64,000 nucleotides of DNA from Lysobacter sp. TY2-98 (GTDB taxonomy: Bacteria > Pseudomonadota > Gammaproteobacteria > Xanthomonadales > Xanthomonadaceae): positions 1,902,921-1,966,920 of the forward strand of contig NZ_CP031413.1 of assembly GCF_003367355.1 (NCBI RefSeq), in the 5' to 3' direction. Positions within the stretch are counted from its first letter, which is position 1. The number at the start of each line of letters is the position of its first letter. The notes below the pieces were generated by a model. The model was not told where the DNA came from and ran no database searches. It was given only the letters and a program-made list of their open reading frames with translations. Below, in pieces: positions 49,839 through 58,952 of this stretch. Position numbers and translations under genes: made by a program.

Positions 49839-50323
49839 ACACGCGCCTTCGGGTGGTCCTCGTCGAGCTCGAGGAACCACCGCCCTGCGATGCCGGGCAC
49901 CAGGCGGACGCTCGGCGCGTCGACCGGCTTCCGCAACGTCACCGTGCCCTTGAGCACCTTCCACTGCTGGCCGTTGTCGAGTTCGAACACGGTGCCCGGC
50001 GCCCATCCCGCGACGCTGCCGCGCACCGTGGCCGTCATCGCTTCGCTGTCGAGGCCGATGTACTGCATCGTGGCGGCCAACGGCGCACTACTCTCGCTCA
50101 CCGCACCGCCCTGCATTCCGGCGGACGCAGTCGCGACGACTCGGGCATCGGCCTCACGCAGCAGCGCGTTCAGGCGGGCGAGCTGTTCGGGCGTCAGTCC
50201 GACCGACACGAGCTCTTCAGGCGTCAGCCGCTTCTCGATCGCGACGTAGCGATCGGCGGCGAAAGACTGCAGCGGGAGGAAGGTCGCCAGCAGGGCTACA
50301 AGCAAGGCGCGGCGCAAGGTCAT
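49823..50323 (-). CDS. Exported protein with beta-rich C-terminal domain, unknown function
   Basis: A 166-residue periplasmic protein. The signal peptide (MTLRRALLVALLATFLPLQSFAA) is cut after SFA. The Leu/Glu-rich helical segment KRLTPEELVSVGLTPEQLARLNALLREADA follows. A compact beta-rich part comes after it (GWAPGTVFELDNGQQWKVLKGTVTLRKPVDAPSVRLVPGIAGRWFLELDEDHPKARVYRID). This was not matched to a named family. It lies on the same strand as the DUF3253 gene but 71 bp away; it overlaps the GNAT gene at its 3' end. Confidence 0.72.
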   Translation of the reverse strand: MTLRRALLVALLATFLPLQSFAADRYVAIEKRLTPEELVSVGLTPEQLARLNALLREADARVVATASAGMQGGAVSESSAPLAATMQYIGLDSEAMTATVRGSVAGWAPGTVFELDNGQQWKVLKGTVTLRKPVDAPSVRLVPGIAGRWFLELDEDHPKARVYRID

Positions 50324-50394
50324 GGCGGTCGGACGCGAACGGGGCGGCGACTACGTTATGACCGTGGTGTTGCAGTTCGGCGACAAGGCCGCGC

Positions 50395-50676
50395 TCAGGC
50401 ATCGACGGGAAACGCAGGTCCGCGGCGGAGGCGGATCGGTCCGGAGGCCATCAACACCTCGGCGGACGGCACCACGCGCTCGCCCTGCGTCGCGACGATT
50501 AAACGCGCTTCGGCCATTGCCGCCGCCACCTGACGCACCTGCGGCATCAGCGTCCGCCATGCGTCTTCGGTTGCCTCCAGCGAGCGCGCGACCTCGGACG
50601 GGCAGACCGACGCGTCAGGCGATCGCGCGGACAGCAACGCGACGATGCTTTCGCGGATCGTCGCGTCGCCGGTCAC
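50395..50676 (-). CDS. DUF3253 domain-containing protein
   Basis: A 93-residue protein matching the DUF3253 pattern: IRESIVALLSARSPDASVCPSEVARSLEATEDAWRTLMPQVRQVAAAMAEARLIVATQGERVVPSAEVLMASGPIRLRRG. It is a winged helix-like small fold; a DNA-binding or stress role is assumed but not known. Its start lies 1 bp after the hutU stop, so it is translated from the hutU transcript. No catalytic residues are evident. The linkage with histidine use may be only positional. Confidence 0.75.
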   Translation of the reverse strand: MTGDATIRESIVALLSARSPDASVCPSEVARSLEATEDAWRTLMPQVRQVAAAMAEARLIVATQGERVVPSAEVLMASGPIRLRRGPAFPVDA

Positions 50677-50677
50677 C

Positions 50678-52348
50678 TCAACGGCCCTGCATCGGCAGCT
50701 TCAGGCCCTGCTCCACCGCGCACTGCTGCGCGATCTCGTAACCGGCATCGGCGTGACGCATCACGCCGGTGCCCGGGTCATTCCACAGCACGCGCGCGAG
50801 TCGCTTGTCCGCGGCTTCAGTGCCATCGCAGACGATGACGACGCCCGAGTGCTGCGAATAGCCCATGCCGACGCCACCGCCATGGTGCAGCGACACCCAC
50901 GTCGCACCACCGGCGACGTTGAGCATGGCGTTGAGCAGCGGCCAGTCGGACACGGCGTCGCTGCCGTCCTTCATCGATTCCGTTTCGCGGTTCGGCGACG
51001 CGACGGAGCCGCTGTCGAGATGATCGCGGCCGATCACGACCGGCGCCTTCAACTCGCCGTTGCGCACCATCTCGTTGAACGCGAGCGCGAGCTTGTGGCG
51101 CTGGCCGAGGCCGACCCAGCAGATGCGTGCGGGCAGGCCCTGGAAGCTGATGCGCTCGCGCGCCATGTCGAGCCAGCGGTGCAGGTGCGGATCGTCGGGG
51201 ATCAGCTCCTTCACCTTGGCGTCGGTCTTGTAGATGTCCTCCGGGTCGCCGCTGAGCGCGACCCAGCGGAACGGGCCCACGCCGCGGCAGAACAGCGGGC
51301 GCACGTACGCCGGCACGAAACCCGGGAAATCGAACGCGTTCGTGCAGCCTTCGTCGAACGCCATCTGGCGGATGTTGTTGCCGTAGTCAAAGGTCGGAAT
51401 GCCCTGCTTCTGGAAGGCGAGCATCGCCTCGACATGCACGCGCATCGACTTCTTGGCTTCGTCGCGCACGCGCTGCGGGTCGGTCTTCTGCGCGGCGAGC
51501 CACTCGTCGACGGTCCAGCCGATCGGCAGGTAACCATGCACCGGATCGTGCGCGGAGGTCTGGTCGGTCACGGCATCCGGGCGCACGCCGCGACGCACCA
51601 GTTCCGGCAGCACGTCGGCGGCGTTGCCGAGCAGCGCGATCGACTTCGCTTCACCGGCCTTCGTGTACTTCTCGATGCGTGCGAGTGCGTCGTCGAGATC
51701 GGTCGCCTGCTCGTCGACGTAGCGCGTCTTCAGGCGGAAATCGATGCTCTTCTGCTGACACTCGATCGTGAGCGAGCACGCGCCGGCGAGCGTCGCCGCG
51801 AGCGGCTGCGCGCCGCCCATGCCGCCGAGACCTGCCGTAAGAATCCACTTACCCGTCAGGTTGCCGCCGTAGTGCTGGCGCCCCATCTCGACGAAGGTTT
51901 CGTACGTGCCCTGCACGATGCCCTGCGAGCCGATGTAGATCCACGAGCCGGCCGTCATCTGGCCGTACATCATCAGGCCCTTCTTATCGAGCGCGTTGAA
52001 GTGCTCCCACGTGGCCCAGTGCGGCACGAGGTTCGAGTTCGCGAGCAACACGCGCGGTGCATCCGCATGCGACGGAAAGATGCCGACGGGCTTGCCCGAC
52101 TGGATGAGCAGCGTCTCGTCGTCGTTCAACTCGCGCAGCGACTTCAGGATCGCGTCGAAGCAGTCCCAGTCGCGCGCGGCGCGGCCGATGCCGCCGTAGA
52201 CGACGAGCTCGGCGGGGTTCTCCGCCACCTCCGGATCCAGGTTGTTCTGGAGCATCCGGTACGGGGCTTCGGTGAGCCAGGACTTGCAGGTCAGCTGCGT
52301 GCCGCGCGGGGCGCGGATCACGCGGGACGGATCATTGCGATTGGACAT
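50678..52348 (-). CDS. hutU: Urocanate hydratase
   Basis: HutU adds water to urocanate to give 4-imidazolone-5-propionate and uses NAD+ as a tightly bound prosthetic group. The 556-residue protein has the expected length. It shows [19 protein letters not shown] at the start, [44 protein letters not shown] (dinucleotide fold), [15 protein letters not shown] and [18 protein letters not shown] near the end. Cys and His positions around the active site seem intact. It precedes the DUF3253 gene (1 bp) and is 58 bp from the Sel1 protein gene; hutH is not adjacent. Confidence 0.97.
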   Translation of the reverse strand: MSNRNDPSRVIRAPRGTQLTCKSWLTEAPYRMLQNNLDPEVAENPAELVVYGGIGRAARDWDCFDAILKSLRELNDDETLLIQSGKPVGIFPSHADAPRVLLANSNLVPHWATWEHFNALDKKGLMMYGQMTAGSWIYIGSQGIVQGTYETFVEMGRQHYGGNLTGKWILTAGLGGMGGAQPLAATLAGACSLTIECQQKSIDFRLKTRYVDEQATDLDDALARIEKYTKAGEAKSIALLGNAADVLPELVRRGVRPDAVTDQTSAHDPVHGYLPIGWTVDEWLAAQKTDPQRVRDEAKKSMRVHVEAMLAFQKQGIPTFDYGNNIRQMAFDEGCTNAFDFPGFVPAYVRPLFCRGVGPFRWVALSGDPEDIYKTDAKVKELIPDDPHLHRWLDMARERISFQGLPARICWVGLGQRHKLALAFNEMVRNGELKAPVVIGRDHLDSGSVASPNRETESMKDGSDAVSDWPLLNAMLNVAGGATWVSLHHGGGVGMGYSQHSGVVIVCDGTEAADKRLARVLWNDPGTGVMRHADAGYEIAQQCAVEQGLKLPMQGR

Positions 52349-52405
52349 CGGCGCGTCGGCAGTCAGGCGAAGGCCCGATTATCGCCGCTCGCGCCGATCG
52401 GCGCC

Positions 52406-53188
52406 TCAGCGCTCGGCGACGCCACACTTGGCGCGGATCTCGGCGGCGCGCGCGAGTGCCGCGCTACTCGGACGCCGCGCGTCGTAGTAGTCGTGATAGA
52501 AGCGCGAGCCGTTCGACTCCGTGTAGCCGACGTGCGAGAAACCGTCGACCTCGAGGGCCGCACGTCCGCCCTTGGTGCCGTAGTCGCCTTTCCCGCCCAC
52601 GACCTCGTAGGTGTCACCGCCGGCGCCGTCGTCCCCGCTGTCGGTGAAGTCGTAGAAGCGAAGGCTGCCGAAGACGACCGACGCCATGCGGTAGCCGCGC
52701 ACGGTGGACAGCAGGCACCTCGATTTCTCGTCCTCCTTGTCGTACCACGCGCTCACCTCGCTTCGCGCCGGGTGGTAACCGCCGTCGGCCGACGCCTCGA
52801 GGAGCGCGAGCGCCTTCCTGTCGTCCTGCGGCAGTCCGCCGCTACCTGCGAGGTAGTGCATCCCGACGTGATACATCGACTCCGGATCCTTCAGATCCGC
52901 CGCGTACTGGAACCACTTCAGCGCCATCGCGTCGTGGTTCGCGATCGACGGCGTGCCTTCGTAGAGATGACCGAGCTTGTGGGCCATGGCGCCACTGTGG
53001 GCGGCCTGCGTGGCCTCGCCGAGGAGCTCGAACGCCTGGTCGTAGTGGCCCTCCCCCGCCGCGGCCTGCGCCGCTTCGACCTTCGCCTTGACGAGCGCCT
53101 CGACGGCGGGGCTGGGCGCGTCATCCGCAAGCGCGACGGCGGGCGCAACGGCGAGGCCGAGAGCAAGGGCGAGCAGGCGGGTGCGCAT
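52406..53188 (-). CDS. Exported Sel1/TPR-like protein
   Basis: A 260-residue exported protein. The signal (MRTRLLALALGLAVAPAVALA) is cut near residue 21; a second ATG at 53191 gives one more residue. TPR-like or Sel1 repeats follow: AAQAAAGEGHYDQAFELLGEATQAAHSGAMAHKLGHLYEG, NHDAMALKWFQYAADLKDPESMYHVGMHYLAG, and DDRKALALLEASADGGYHPARSEVSAW. Cys residues occur in SRCLLSTVRGY and AKCGVAER. Such proteins scaffold or sense envelope partners. It lies 58 bp upstream of hutU on the same strand but with no evidence of a joint role. Confidence 0.8.
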   Translation of the reverse strand: MRTRLLALALGLAVAPAVALADDAPSPAVEALVKAKVEAAQAAAGEGHYDQAFELLGEATQAAHSGAMAHKLGHLYEGTPSIANHDAMALKWFQYAADLKDPESMYHVGMHYLAGSGGLPQDDRKALALLEASADGGYHPARSEVSAWYDKEDEKSRCLLSTVRGYRMASVVFGSLRFYDFTDSGDDGAGGDTYEVVGGKGDYGTKGGRAALEVDGFSHVGYTESNGSRFYHDYYDARRPSSAALARAAEIRAKCGVAER

Positions 53189-53266
53189 CATGCGGATCTC
53201 CGGGCGCCCGACGGCGCGTCGCCGGATTATCGGCGTGTAACGGCCGCTTCTTGAGCCGGACGCGAA

Positions 53267-53290
53267 GACGCCCGGCCGGAGCCGGGCGTC
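53267..53290 (-). terminator. Hairpin after the exported protein gene, possible terminator
   Basis: Perfect 10-bp stem GACGCCCGGC / GCCGGGCGTC with a CGGA loop lies 21 bp past the stop of the gene at 53311. On the minus strand it is followed by TTCGCG, a weak T tract. Confidence 0.6.
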
Positions 53291-53310
53291 GGGTCACACG
53301 TCGAAAGCGG

Positions 53311-53658
53311 TCAGCGGATCGCCGGGTCGAGCATGCGCAGCGCGCTGGCGATGTCGGTCTGGCCGGTGCCGCGCAGGTCGTCCTGCGTATAGGACCGTCC
53401 ATTGGCGCCGGGGATGCAGCCCCTGGCATCGCGCGAGGAACGGCTGCGGATCAGCGTGCCGGTTTCGCGCAGGCAGTAGCGGTCGGCGACCTCGTCGTGC
53501 GCCACCACCTTCCTGGCATCGGGGACGACTTCCGGCGCGGGCGCCGGTTCGGCGTCGGTCGCGGGTGTCGGTGCTGGGGCGGGTTCGGGCGTCGCCTGCT
53601 GGGCGAAGGCCGGCAGCGCGGCGAACAGGAGGGTGAGAAGCAGCGGTCGGGCATTCAT
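53311..53658 (-). CDS. Exported Pro/Ala-rich protein, 115 aa
   Basis: A 115-residue secreted protein. The signal MNARPLLLTLLFAALPAFA ends at residue 19. The Pro/Ala-rich linker QQATPEPAPAPTPATDAEPAPAPEV follows, then a small C-terminal domain (VAHDEVADRYCLRETGTLIRSRSSRDARGCIPGANGRSYTQDDLRGTGQTDIASALRMLDPAIR) with two Cys residues that could form a disulfide. No family was recognised. It is 88 bp after the DUF4440-like gene on the same strand and has a hairpin behind it. The linker plus small domain pattern fits a periplasmic protein. Confidence 0.72.
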   Translation of the reverse strand: MNARPLLLTLLFAALPAFAQQATPEPAPAPTPATDAEPAPAPEVVPDARKVVAHDEVADRYCLRETGTLIRSRSSRDARGCIPGANGRSYTQDDLRGTGQTDIASALRMLDPAIR

Positions 53659-53746
53659 GGCGGGTCTCCCGGACGGGTCGACACCGTCACGATACGCCCT
53701 GCGAACCGCGCCGACGCGAGCATTCGTCGGCGGGTTCAGGCCCGGC

Positions 53747-54265
53747 TTACGCGCCCGGGCAAGCGGCCGGGCGCGCCTTGCGGAAGGCGTCGGCCTCGGC
53801 GGGCTGGACCTCGTGCGGCGGCGTGCCGCCGTCGAACACGACCTGCCACGTGCCTTCGGCGTTGCGACGCCACACCGACTGGAACGTACTCAGTCTCAGG
53901 TGTGTCACGCCCTTGTCGGTTTCCTCGAACAGCGCGGGGCCGGTCGACCACGCGATGTCGCCCACCGCCGTCGTGCGCACCGGATACCACTCCAGGCGGA
54001 TGCCCTCGCCCTTCACGATCGGCGCCCAGGCTTTGACGATGGCGTCGCGGCCACGTTGCGGACGCGGTGAGCCCGCGGCGAAGGCGGCATCCGGCGCGAC
54101 GTGCTGCGCGAATGCCGCCGAATCATGATCGGCGACGGACTTCGCGAACGACAACTCGCGTGCGAACACCGCACATTCGTCCGCCGAGAACGGCGCGGGC
54201 GGCGGCGGGGTCGGCGCCGTCGCGGTGGCCGCGAGCAACGGGACGAGCACAAAGGCGAGGGCCAT
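53747..54265 (-). CDS. Exported SnoaL/DUF4440-like protein
   Basis: A 172-residue protein. The signal peptide MALAFVLVPLLAATATA is followed by the Pro linker TPPPPAPFSADE. The alpha+beta barrel of the NTF2/SnoaL type is seen in FARELSFAKSVADHDSAAFAQHVAPDAAFAAGSPRPQRGRDAIVKAWAPIV, followed by strands ...WSTGPALFEETDKGVTHLRLSTFQSVWRRNAEGTWQVVFDGGTPP. This fold binds small ligands or acts as a steroid-isomerase-like enzyme; the target is unknown. The gene is divergent from the phosphodiesterase gene and 88 bp from the Pro-rich gene on the same strand. Confidence 0.82.
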   Translation of the reverse strand: MALAFVLVPLLAATATAPTPPPPAPFSADECAVFARELSFAKSVADHDSAAFAQHVAPDAAFAAGSPRPQRGRDAIVKAWAPIVKGEGIRLEWYPVRTTAVGDIAWSTGPALFEETDKGVTHLRLSTFQSVWRRNAEGTWQVVFDGGTPPHEVQPAEADAFRKARPAACPGA

Positions 54266-54359
54266 GACGGAACTCCGATGAAGTCCTGCGATGCTCGACG
54301 CATCGTGGGTTCATCGCGAGCGGCTAAAGTCACGGTTCCCTTCGACCTACGCGCCGTTC

Positions 54360-55598
54360 GTGATCCGACCGCTCGTTATCGCCCTCGCTGCGGCCACGCT
54401 GGCCGCCTGCGCTTCGACCTCCGCTCCGATCACCGCGCCCGCGACGGCGCCGGTCGCGACGATCCTGATCTCCCTCGACGGCTTCCGTCCCGCGGCGCTG
54501 CAGCGGGGCCATACGCCGAACCTCGACTCGCTCGCCCGCCACGGCGTGCGCGCCGAGTACATGCGGCCCTCGTACCCGAGCCTGACGTTCCCGAACCACT
54601 ACACGCTGGTGACCGGCCTGCGTCCGGACCACCACGGCATCGTCCACAACACGATGGATGATCCGCAGCTCGGCCACTTCAACATGGACGACGACGTCGC
54701 CACCGGCACCGCCGCGTGGTGGGGCAGCGAACCGATCTGGGCGACGGTGGAAAAGGCCGGCCAGCACGCGGCGACGATGTTCTGGCCCGGCAGCGCGGCA
54801 CCGATCGGCGGCGTGCGCCCCAGCGAATGGCGTCCGTTCGACGACAAATTCCCGGGGGAATCGCGCGTCGACACCGTGCTCGGCTGGCTCGACCGCCCGG
54901 AAGCCACGCGCCCCAAACTCGTCACGCTGTACTTCGAACATGTCGACCACGAAGAACACGAGCACGGTCCAGGCTCGCCGGAAGACATCACCGCGGAAGA
55001 GCGTGTCGATGGTTACATCGGTCGTCTGCGCGCGGGGCTTGCATCACGCGGCCTGGCCGATCGCGTCAACGTCGTCGTGGTCTCCGACCACGGCATGGCA
55101 CCGGTTGCACCCCGTCATACGGTGACCATCGAAGCCATGGCCTCGCCGGACATCGCGACCAACATCACGACCGGCCAGTCGGTCGGTTTCCGTCCGCTGC
55201 CCGGCCGCGAAGCGGAGGCGAACGCGAAGCTCATCGGCCGCCATGATCACTACGAATGCTGGACGCGCGAAACGATTCCCGCACGCTGGCATTACGGCAG
55301 CAACGTGCGCGTACCGCCGATCGTCTGCCAGATGGACGAGGGTTGGGATGCGGTGGCACGCGCCAAGCTCGCGACGCGCAGCAAGGGGCCGCGCGGTTCG
55401 CACGGTTTCGATCCCGCACTGCCGTCGATGCGTGCGCTGTTCGTGGCTGACGGTCCGTCGTTCCGCGATGGCGTCGTGCTGCCGCCGATCGAGAACGTCG
55501 ACGTCTATCCCATGCTCGCGCGCGTGCTCGGCGTGACACCGATGCCGAACGATGGCGATCCGGCGGCACTCGCGGGAGCGCTGCGCCCCGCGCCCTGA
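54360..55598 (+). CDS. Type I phosphodiesterase/nucleotide pyrophosphatase (NPP family), lipoprotein
   Basis: A 412-residue alkaline-phosphatase-superfamily enzyme that cleaves phosphodiesters or nucleotide pyrophosphates. The first half of the two-metal site is TILISLDGFRPAALQRGHTPNLDSL; the nucleophile Thr is in RPSYPSLTFPNHYTLVTG. Further metal ligands occur in FEHVDHEEHEHG, VVSDHGMAPVA and GSHGFDP. A GTG start at 54360 (MIRPLVIALAAATLAACAS) gives a lipoprotein signal with lipobox LAAC; an ATG at 54291 would add 23 residues. The 185-residue membrane gene follows after 2 bp, so both are likely one operon. Substrate not known. Confidence 0.88.
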   Translation: MIRPLVIALAAATLAACASTSAPITAPATAPVATILISLDGFRPAALQRGHTPNLDSLARHGVRAEYMRPSYPSLTFPNHYTLVTGLRPDHHGIVHNTMDDPQLGHFNMDDDVATGTAAWWGSEPIWATVEKAGQHAATMFWPGSAAPIGGVRPSEWRPFDDKFPGESRVDTVLGWLDRPEATRPKLVTLYFEHVDHEEHEHGPGSPEDITAEERVDGYIGRLRAGLASRGLADRVNVVVVSDHGMAPVAPRHTVTIEAMASPDIATNITTGQSVGFRPLPGREAEANAKLIGRHDHYECWTRETIPARWHYGSNVRVPPIVCQMDEGWDAVARAKLATRSKGPRGSHGFDPALPSMRALFVADGPSFRDGVVLPPIENVDVYPMLARVLGVTPMPNDGDPAALAGALRPAP

Positions 55599-55600
55599 GC

Positions 55601-56158
55601 ATGGACACCGCGCCCGCGAAACCGACACCGCGCACGGACGATCGCCGCGTGCGACGCATCGCGCTCGCGAGCTTCGTGATCACGTTCCCGATCGCGCGCC
55701 TGCTGGTCTACATGATCATGGCGCGCACGCTGCCCGACCTGTACCTGAATCTCGGCGGCACGCACGTCCACCATCTCAACTACGGCATCTTCGCGCTGGC
55801 GATCGTCGGCGCCGCGCTGCTGTTCTGGACGCCCGGCCGACGCGCGCGTCGCGTGCTCGCCGTGCTCTACGGCGTCGGCATGGCGTTGACCTTCGACGAA
55901 TTCGGCATGTGGCTGCACTTGGGCGGCAGCTACTGGCAGCGTTCGAGCTTCGATGCCGTCGTCGTGGTGCTCGGGTTGCTCGCGTTGCTGGCGTATGGCG
56001 GCTCGCTGCGCAGCCTGCGTCGACGCTCCGCGCTGATGCTGATCACCGCCGCCTGCCTCGCCGTCTATTTCGCCTACGTCTACCGCGACTACGCGAACCT
56101 GCTTGCCGCGAGCAGTGCGCAGCGCCTGCATCGACTGGAAGCCGACGGGCCGCAGTGA
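55601..56158 (+). CDS. Integral membrane protein, unknown function
   Basis: A 185-residue protein with four or five hydrophobic segments (IALASFVITFPIARLLVYMIM, IFALAIVGAALLFW, VLAVLYGVGMALTF, VVVVLGLLALLAYGG and MLITAACLAVYFAYVY). Conserved-looking polar motifs are LNLGGTHVHHLNYGI and FDEFGMWLHLGGSYW; their His residues could bind metal. The family was not recognised. It starts 2 bp after the phosphodiesterase stop and so belongs to that operon. Its stop faces hutF, whose stop lies 7 bp away in convergent orientation. Confidence 0.7.
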   Translation: MDTAPAKPTPRTDDRRVRRIALASFVITFPIARLLVYMIMARTLPDLYLNLGGTHVHHLNYGIFALAIVGAALLFWTPGRRARRVLAVLYGVGMALTFDEFGMWLHLGGSYWQRSSFDAVVVVLGLLALLAYGGSLRSLRRRSALMLITAACLAVYFAYVYRDYANLLAASSAQRLHRLEADGPQ

Positions 56159-56165
56159 CGTCCGC

Positions 56166-57398
56166 TTACGCGAGCAGGCGGGACATCGCGAGCCTGTAGC
56201 GCGCGCCGATCGCTTCGGCATCGAGATGGCGACCGTCGCGCACCACGGTTCGACCTGCAACGTCGACCTCGCGCACCACCGGACGATTGCCCGAGAAGAT
56301 CCAGCGATCGACGACGTCCTCTGCGGTCGCGCCGGCGAGGATGGGGGCGTCGGCGTCGAGCACGACGCGGTCCTGATGCGTGGCCTGCGCCGACGCATCG
56401 AATGCGGTTTCGAGCACACCCGAGAGTAACGTCTCGCCAACACTCGTTGATTCCCGCACCGCGACATTGCGGCGTCGCGTGACGAGGCGCTGTCCGTACT
56501 CGAGCCAGCGCAGCTCTTCGACCGGCGAGGTCGAGACATGCGAGTCCGAACCGATGCCGAAGCGTCCGCCCGCCTCGAGAAACGCACGAAGCGGGAACAG
56601 GCCGTCGCCCAGGTTGCCCTCGGTGGTCGTGCAGATTGCGACGGTCGCGCGTGAACTCGCGATGCCCGCGATTTCGCTTTCGTCCAGATGCGTGGCATGC
56701 ACCAGCGTCCAGCGCGAATCCACCGGCGCATGGTCGAGCAGCCAGCGCGCCGGTCGCGCACCGCGCACCGCGACGCATTCATCGACCTCCGCCATCTGCT
56801 CGGCGATGTGGATGTGGATGCGCGCATCGACCGGCAACGCGGCCAGCACCTCACGCATCGCCGTCTCCGGCACCGCGCGCAGGGAATGCAGTGCGCAGCC
56901 GATATGCAGGCTGTCGTTGCGCATATCGCGCAACGTGTCGAGCAGGCGCAGGTAGGCATCGACGTCGTGACCGAAACGGCGCTGCCGCTCGGCAAGCGCG
57001 CGGCCGTCGAAACCGCCGGTCATGTAGAGCACGGGCAGCAGCGTCAAGCGGATGCCGGTTTCGCGCGCCGCGTCGATCAGTGCGCGCGACATCGCCGCGG
57101 GATCGTCGTACGGACGACCATCGCCGGCGTGGTGCACATAGTGGAATTCGCAGACCGCCGTGTAGCCGGCTTCCAGCATCTCGACGTAGAGCTGCGCAGC
57201 GACGTCGCGCAGCGTGTCCGGATCGAAGCGCGCGGCCATGCGGTACATGGTGTCGCGCCAGGTCCAGAAGCTGTCGGCCGGATCGGTCTGGCGCTCCGCG
57301 AGGCCGGCCATCGCGCGCTGGAACGCGTGCGAATGCAGGTTGGCGACGCCGGGGAGCTCCCAGCCGCGGGCGGTGCGCTGGACGGGCAGATCGGACAT
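56166..57398 (-). CDS. hutF: Formimidoylglutamate deiminase
   Basis: HutF deiminates N-formimidoyl-L-glutamate to N-formylglutamate and ammonia, an amidohydrolase step that needs HutG to finish. The 410-residue protein has the metal site NLHSHAFQRAMAGLAE, the FWTWRDTMYRMA segment, HIHIAEQMAEVDECVA, LVHATHLDE and GIGSDSHVSTSP. The N-terminus begins only about 21 residues before the first His motif, while typical HutF carries a longer beta-domain (about 450 residues total). The upstream frame stays open without a start, so either the real start is missed or this is a short variant. It is divergent from the 49-residue gene. Confidence 0.92.
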   Translation of the reverse strand: MSDLPVQRTARGWELPGVANLHSHAFQRAMAGLAERQTDPADSFWTWRDTMYRMAARFDPDTLRDVAAQLYVEMLEAGYTAVCEFHYVHHAGDGRPYDDPAAMSRALIDAARETGIRLTLLPVLYMTGGFDGRALAERQRRFGHDVDAYLRLLDTLRDMRNDSLHIGCALHSLRAVPETAMREVLAALPVDARIHIHIAEQMAEVDECVAVRGARPARWLLDHAPVDSRWTLVHATHLDESEIAGIASSRATVAICTTTEGNLGDGLFPLRAFLEAGGRFGIGSDSHVSTSPVEELRWLEYGQRLVTRRRNVAVRESTSVGETLLSGVLETAFDASAQATHQDRVVLDADAPILAGATAEDVVDRWIFSGNRPVVREVDVAGRTVVRDGRHLDAEAIGARYRLAMSRLLA

Positions 57399-57460
57399 GG
57401 CGGGTAACGCACGCTTGGGGTGCGCTAGGCTACCGCGGTCGCCGGACGGAGGGGCCGCGC

Positions 57461-57610
57461 ATGCGCATCGTCGAATTCGTGGGCCTCATCGTCGCGTTGA
57501 TCGGCCTGTTCGCATGGCTGCTCGGCCGCCCGCATACGCTCGAATCCGTCGAGCGCGAGCGCGATGCCGCCGCGCGCGTGCATGAAGCTCCCGACGACAG
57601 CGACACCTGA
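57461..57610 (+). CDS. Small membrane protein, 49 aa
   Basis: A short gene at ATG 57461 with GGAGGGG ten bases before it. It encodes MRIVEFVGLIVALIGLFAWL, one transmembrane segment, followed by the charged tail HTLESVERERDAAARVHEAP. The clean frame, strong ribosome site and single membrane segment support it as real, though its function is unknown. It sits between the divergent hutF gene and clcA (34 bp downstream), so it may be co-transcribed with clcA and hutI. Confidence 0.68.
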   Translation: MRIVEFVGLIVALIGLFAWLLGRPHTLESVERERDAAARVHEAPDDSDT

Positions 57611-57644
57611 CCAGTCCGCACACGTCGCCATGCGAGAATGCCGC

Positions 57645-58952
57645 ATGGGCCGATTCCATCACGACGAAGCCGGGCTTTCGGTGCTTCTCTCGGGCGAAGG
57701 CTGGTCGCGCCGCCTCGCGCTCTGGGGTGGCGGCATCGCCGTCGCACTTGCGGCGATCCTGTTCACCAAGGCGGCGGACGCGGCATTCGCCGTGTTCACT
57801 CGCATCCTCGCGTTCTCGCCGTGGCTCGCATTCGTCGTGACGCCCGCGGTGCTCGCGGGCTGCGCATGGGCGACGTCGCGTGGCCTGCAGGCCACACGCG
57901 GCAGCGGGATTCCGCAGGTCATCGCGGCACTGGACCTGCCGGACGAAAAACGCTCGCAGCACGTATCGTTGCGCATCGCCGCGGCGAAGTTGCTGTTGAC
58001 TGTCGCCGGACTCGCCGGCGGTGCATCGATCGGTCGCGAAGGCCCGACGGTCCACGTGGGCGCAGGGCTGATGTACGCGATCGGTCGCGCGCTCGGCTTC
58101 CGTGATCCCGACCAGGGCGCGCGTTTCCTGCTCGCGGGCGGCGCCGCGGGGATTGCGGCGGCGTTCAATACCCCGCTTGCCGGCGTGGTGTTCGCGATCG
58201 AGGAATTGAGCGGGACGTTCGAGCATCGCTTCTCCGGCACGCTGCTCACCGCGGTGCTCGTCGGCGGTGTGGTGTCGCTTGGCCTGCTCGGCAGCTACAC
58301 CTATTTCGGGCACGTCAGCACCGCCCTGCCGCTGGGCCTGGGCTGGCTCGCCGTTCTGGTGTGCGGTGGCATCTGCGGTCTTGCCGGCGGCCTGTTCAGT
58401 CGATTGCTGCTTGCCGCCGTCGATGGACGCCCGCGCTGGCTTGGCCATCTGCGCACGCGTCATCCAATCCTGCTCGCCGCGCTGTGCGGCCTCGCACTCG
58501 CCGGCCTCGGCGTCGCGTTCGGCCAAGGCATGTTCGGCACCGGCTATGCGCAGGCCCGCGCGCTGTTGCAGGGCGGCGCGGTCGACCACGCGTTCGGTCC
58601 CGCGAAGCTCGCGGCGAACCTCGTGTCGTACATCGCGGGGATTCCGGGTGGCCTGTTTTCGCCTGCACTGGCGGTCGGCGCCGGACTCGGCCACGACCTC
58701 ACGCCGTTGCTTCCCGGCGTGTCCCCCACCGCGGTCGTGCTGCTCGGCATGTGCGCCTACCTCACGGGCGTTACGCAAGCGCCGCTGACCTCGGCGGTGA
58801 TCTGCATGGAACTCACCGACAACCGGCTCATGCTGCTGCCCATCCTCGGCACGGTGCTCATCGCGCGAGCCGCGTCGTCGCTGGTGTGCCACGTGCCGGT
58901 GTACAAGGCGCTCGCGCTTCGACTGACCCATCCCGCACCCGCCGCGACATGA
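57645..58952 (+). CDS. ClC-type chloride/proton antiporter
   Basis: A 435-residue membrane protein of the ClC family. Signature motifs are [23 protein letters not shown] (with the gating Glu), [17 protein letters not shown] with the internal Glu typical of H+/Cl- exchangers, and [15 protein letters not shown]. The antiporter Glu pair favours a Cl-/H+ exchanger, as in ClC-ec1, rather than a channel. The ATG at 57645 has GAGAA at good spacing; an ATG at 57630 is in frame too. Its stop overlaps the hutI start by four bases, so the two are translated together, though no functional link is known. Confidence 0.9.
   Translation: MGRFHHDEAGLSVLLSGEGWSRRLALWGGGIAVALAAILFTKAADAAFAVFTRILAFSPWLAFVVTPAVLAGCAWATSRGLQATRGSGIPQVIAALDLPDEKRSQHVSLRIAAAKLLLTVAGLAGGASIGREGPTVHVGAGLMYAIGRALGFRDPDQGARFLLAGGAAGIAAAFNTPLAGVVFAIEELSGTFEHRFSGTLLTAVLVGGVVSLGLLGSYTYFGHVSTALPLGLGWLAVLVCGGICGLAGGLFSRLLLAAVDGRPRWLGHLRTRHPILLAALCGLALAGLGVAFGQGMFGTGYAQARALLQGGAVDHAFGPAKLAANLVSYIAGIPGGLFSPALAVGAGLGHDLTPLLPGVSPTAVVLLGMCAYLTGVTQAPLTSAVICMELTDNRLMLLPILGTVLIARAASSLVCHVPVYKALALRLTHPAPAAT

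Noticed and set aside
50645..53254. Open frame of 869 codons opposite hutU and the Sel1 gene
   Set aside because: No motif and composition typical of an antisense frame; the minus-strand genes have complete family motifs.
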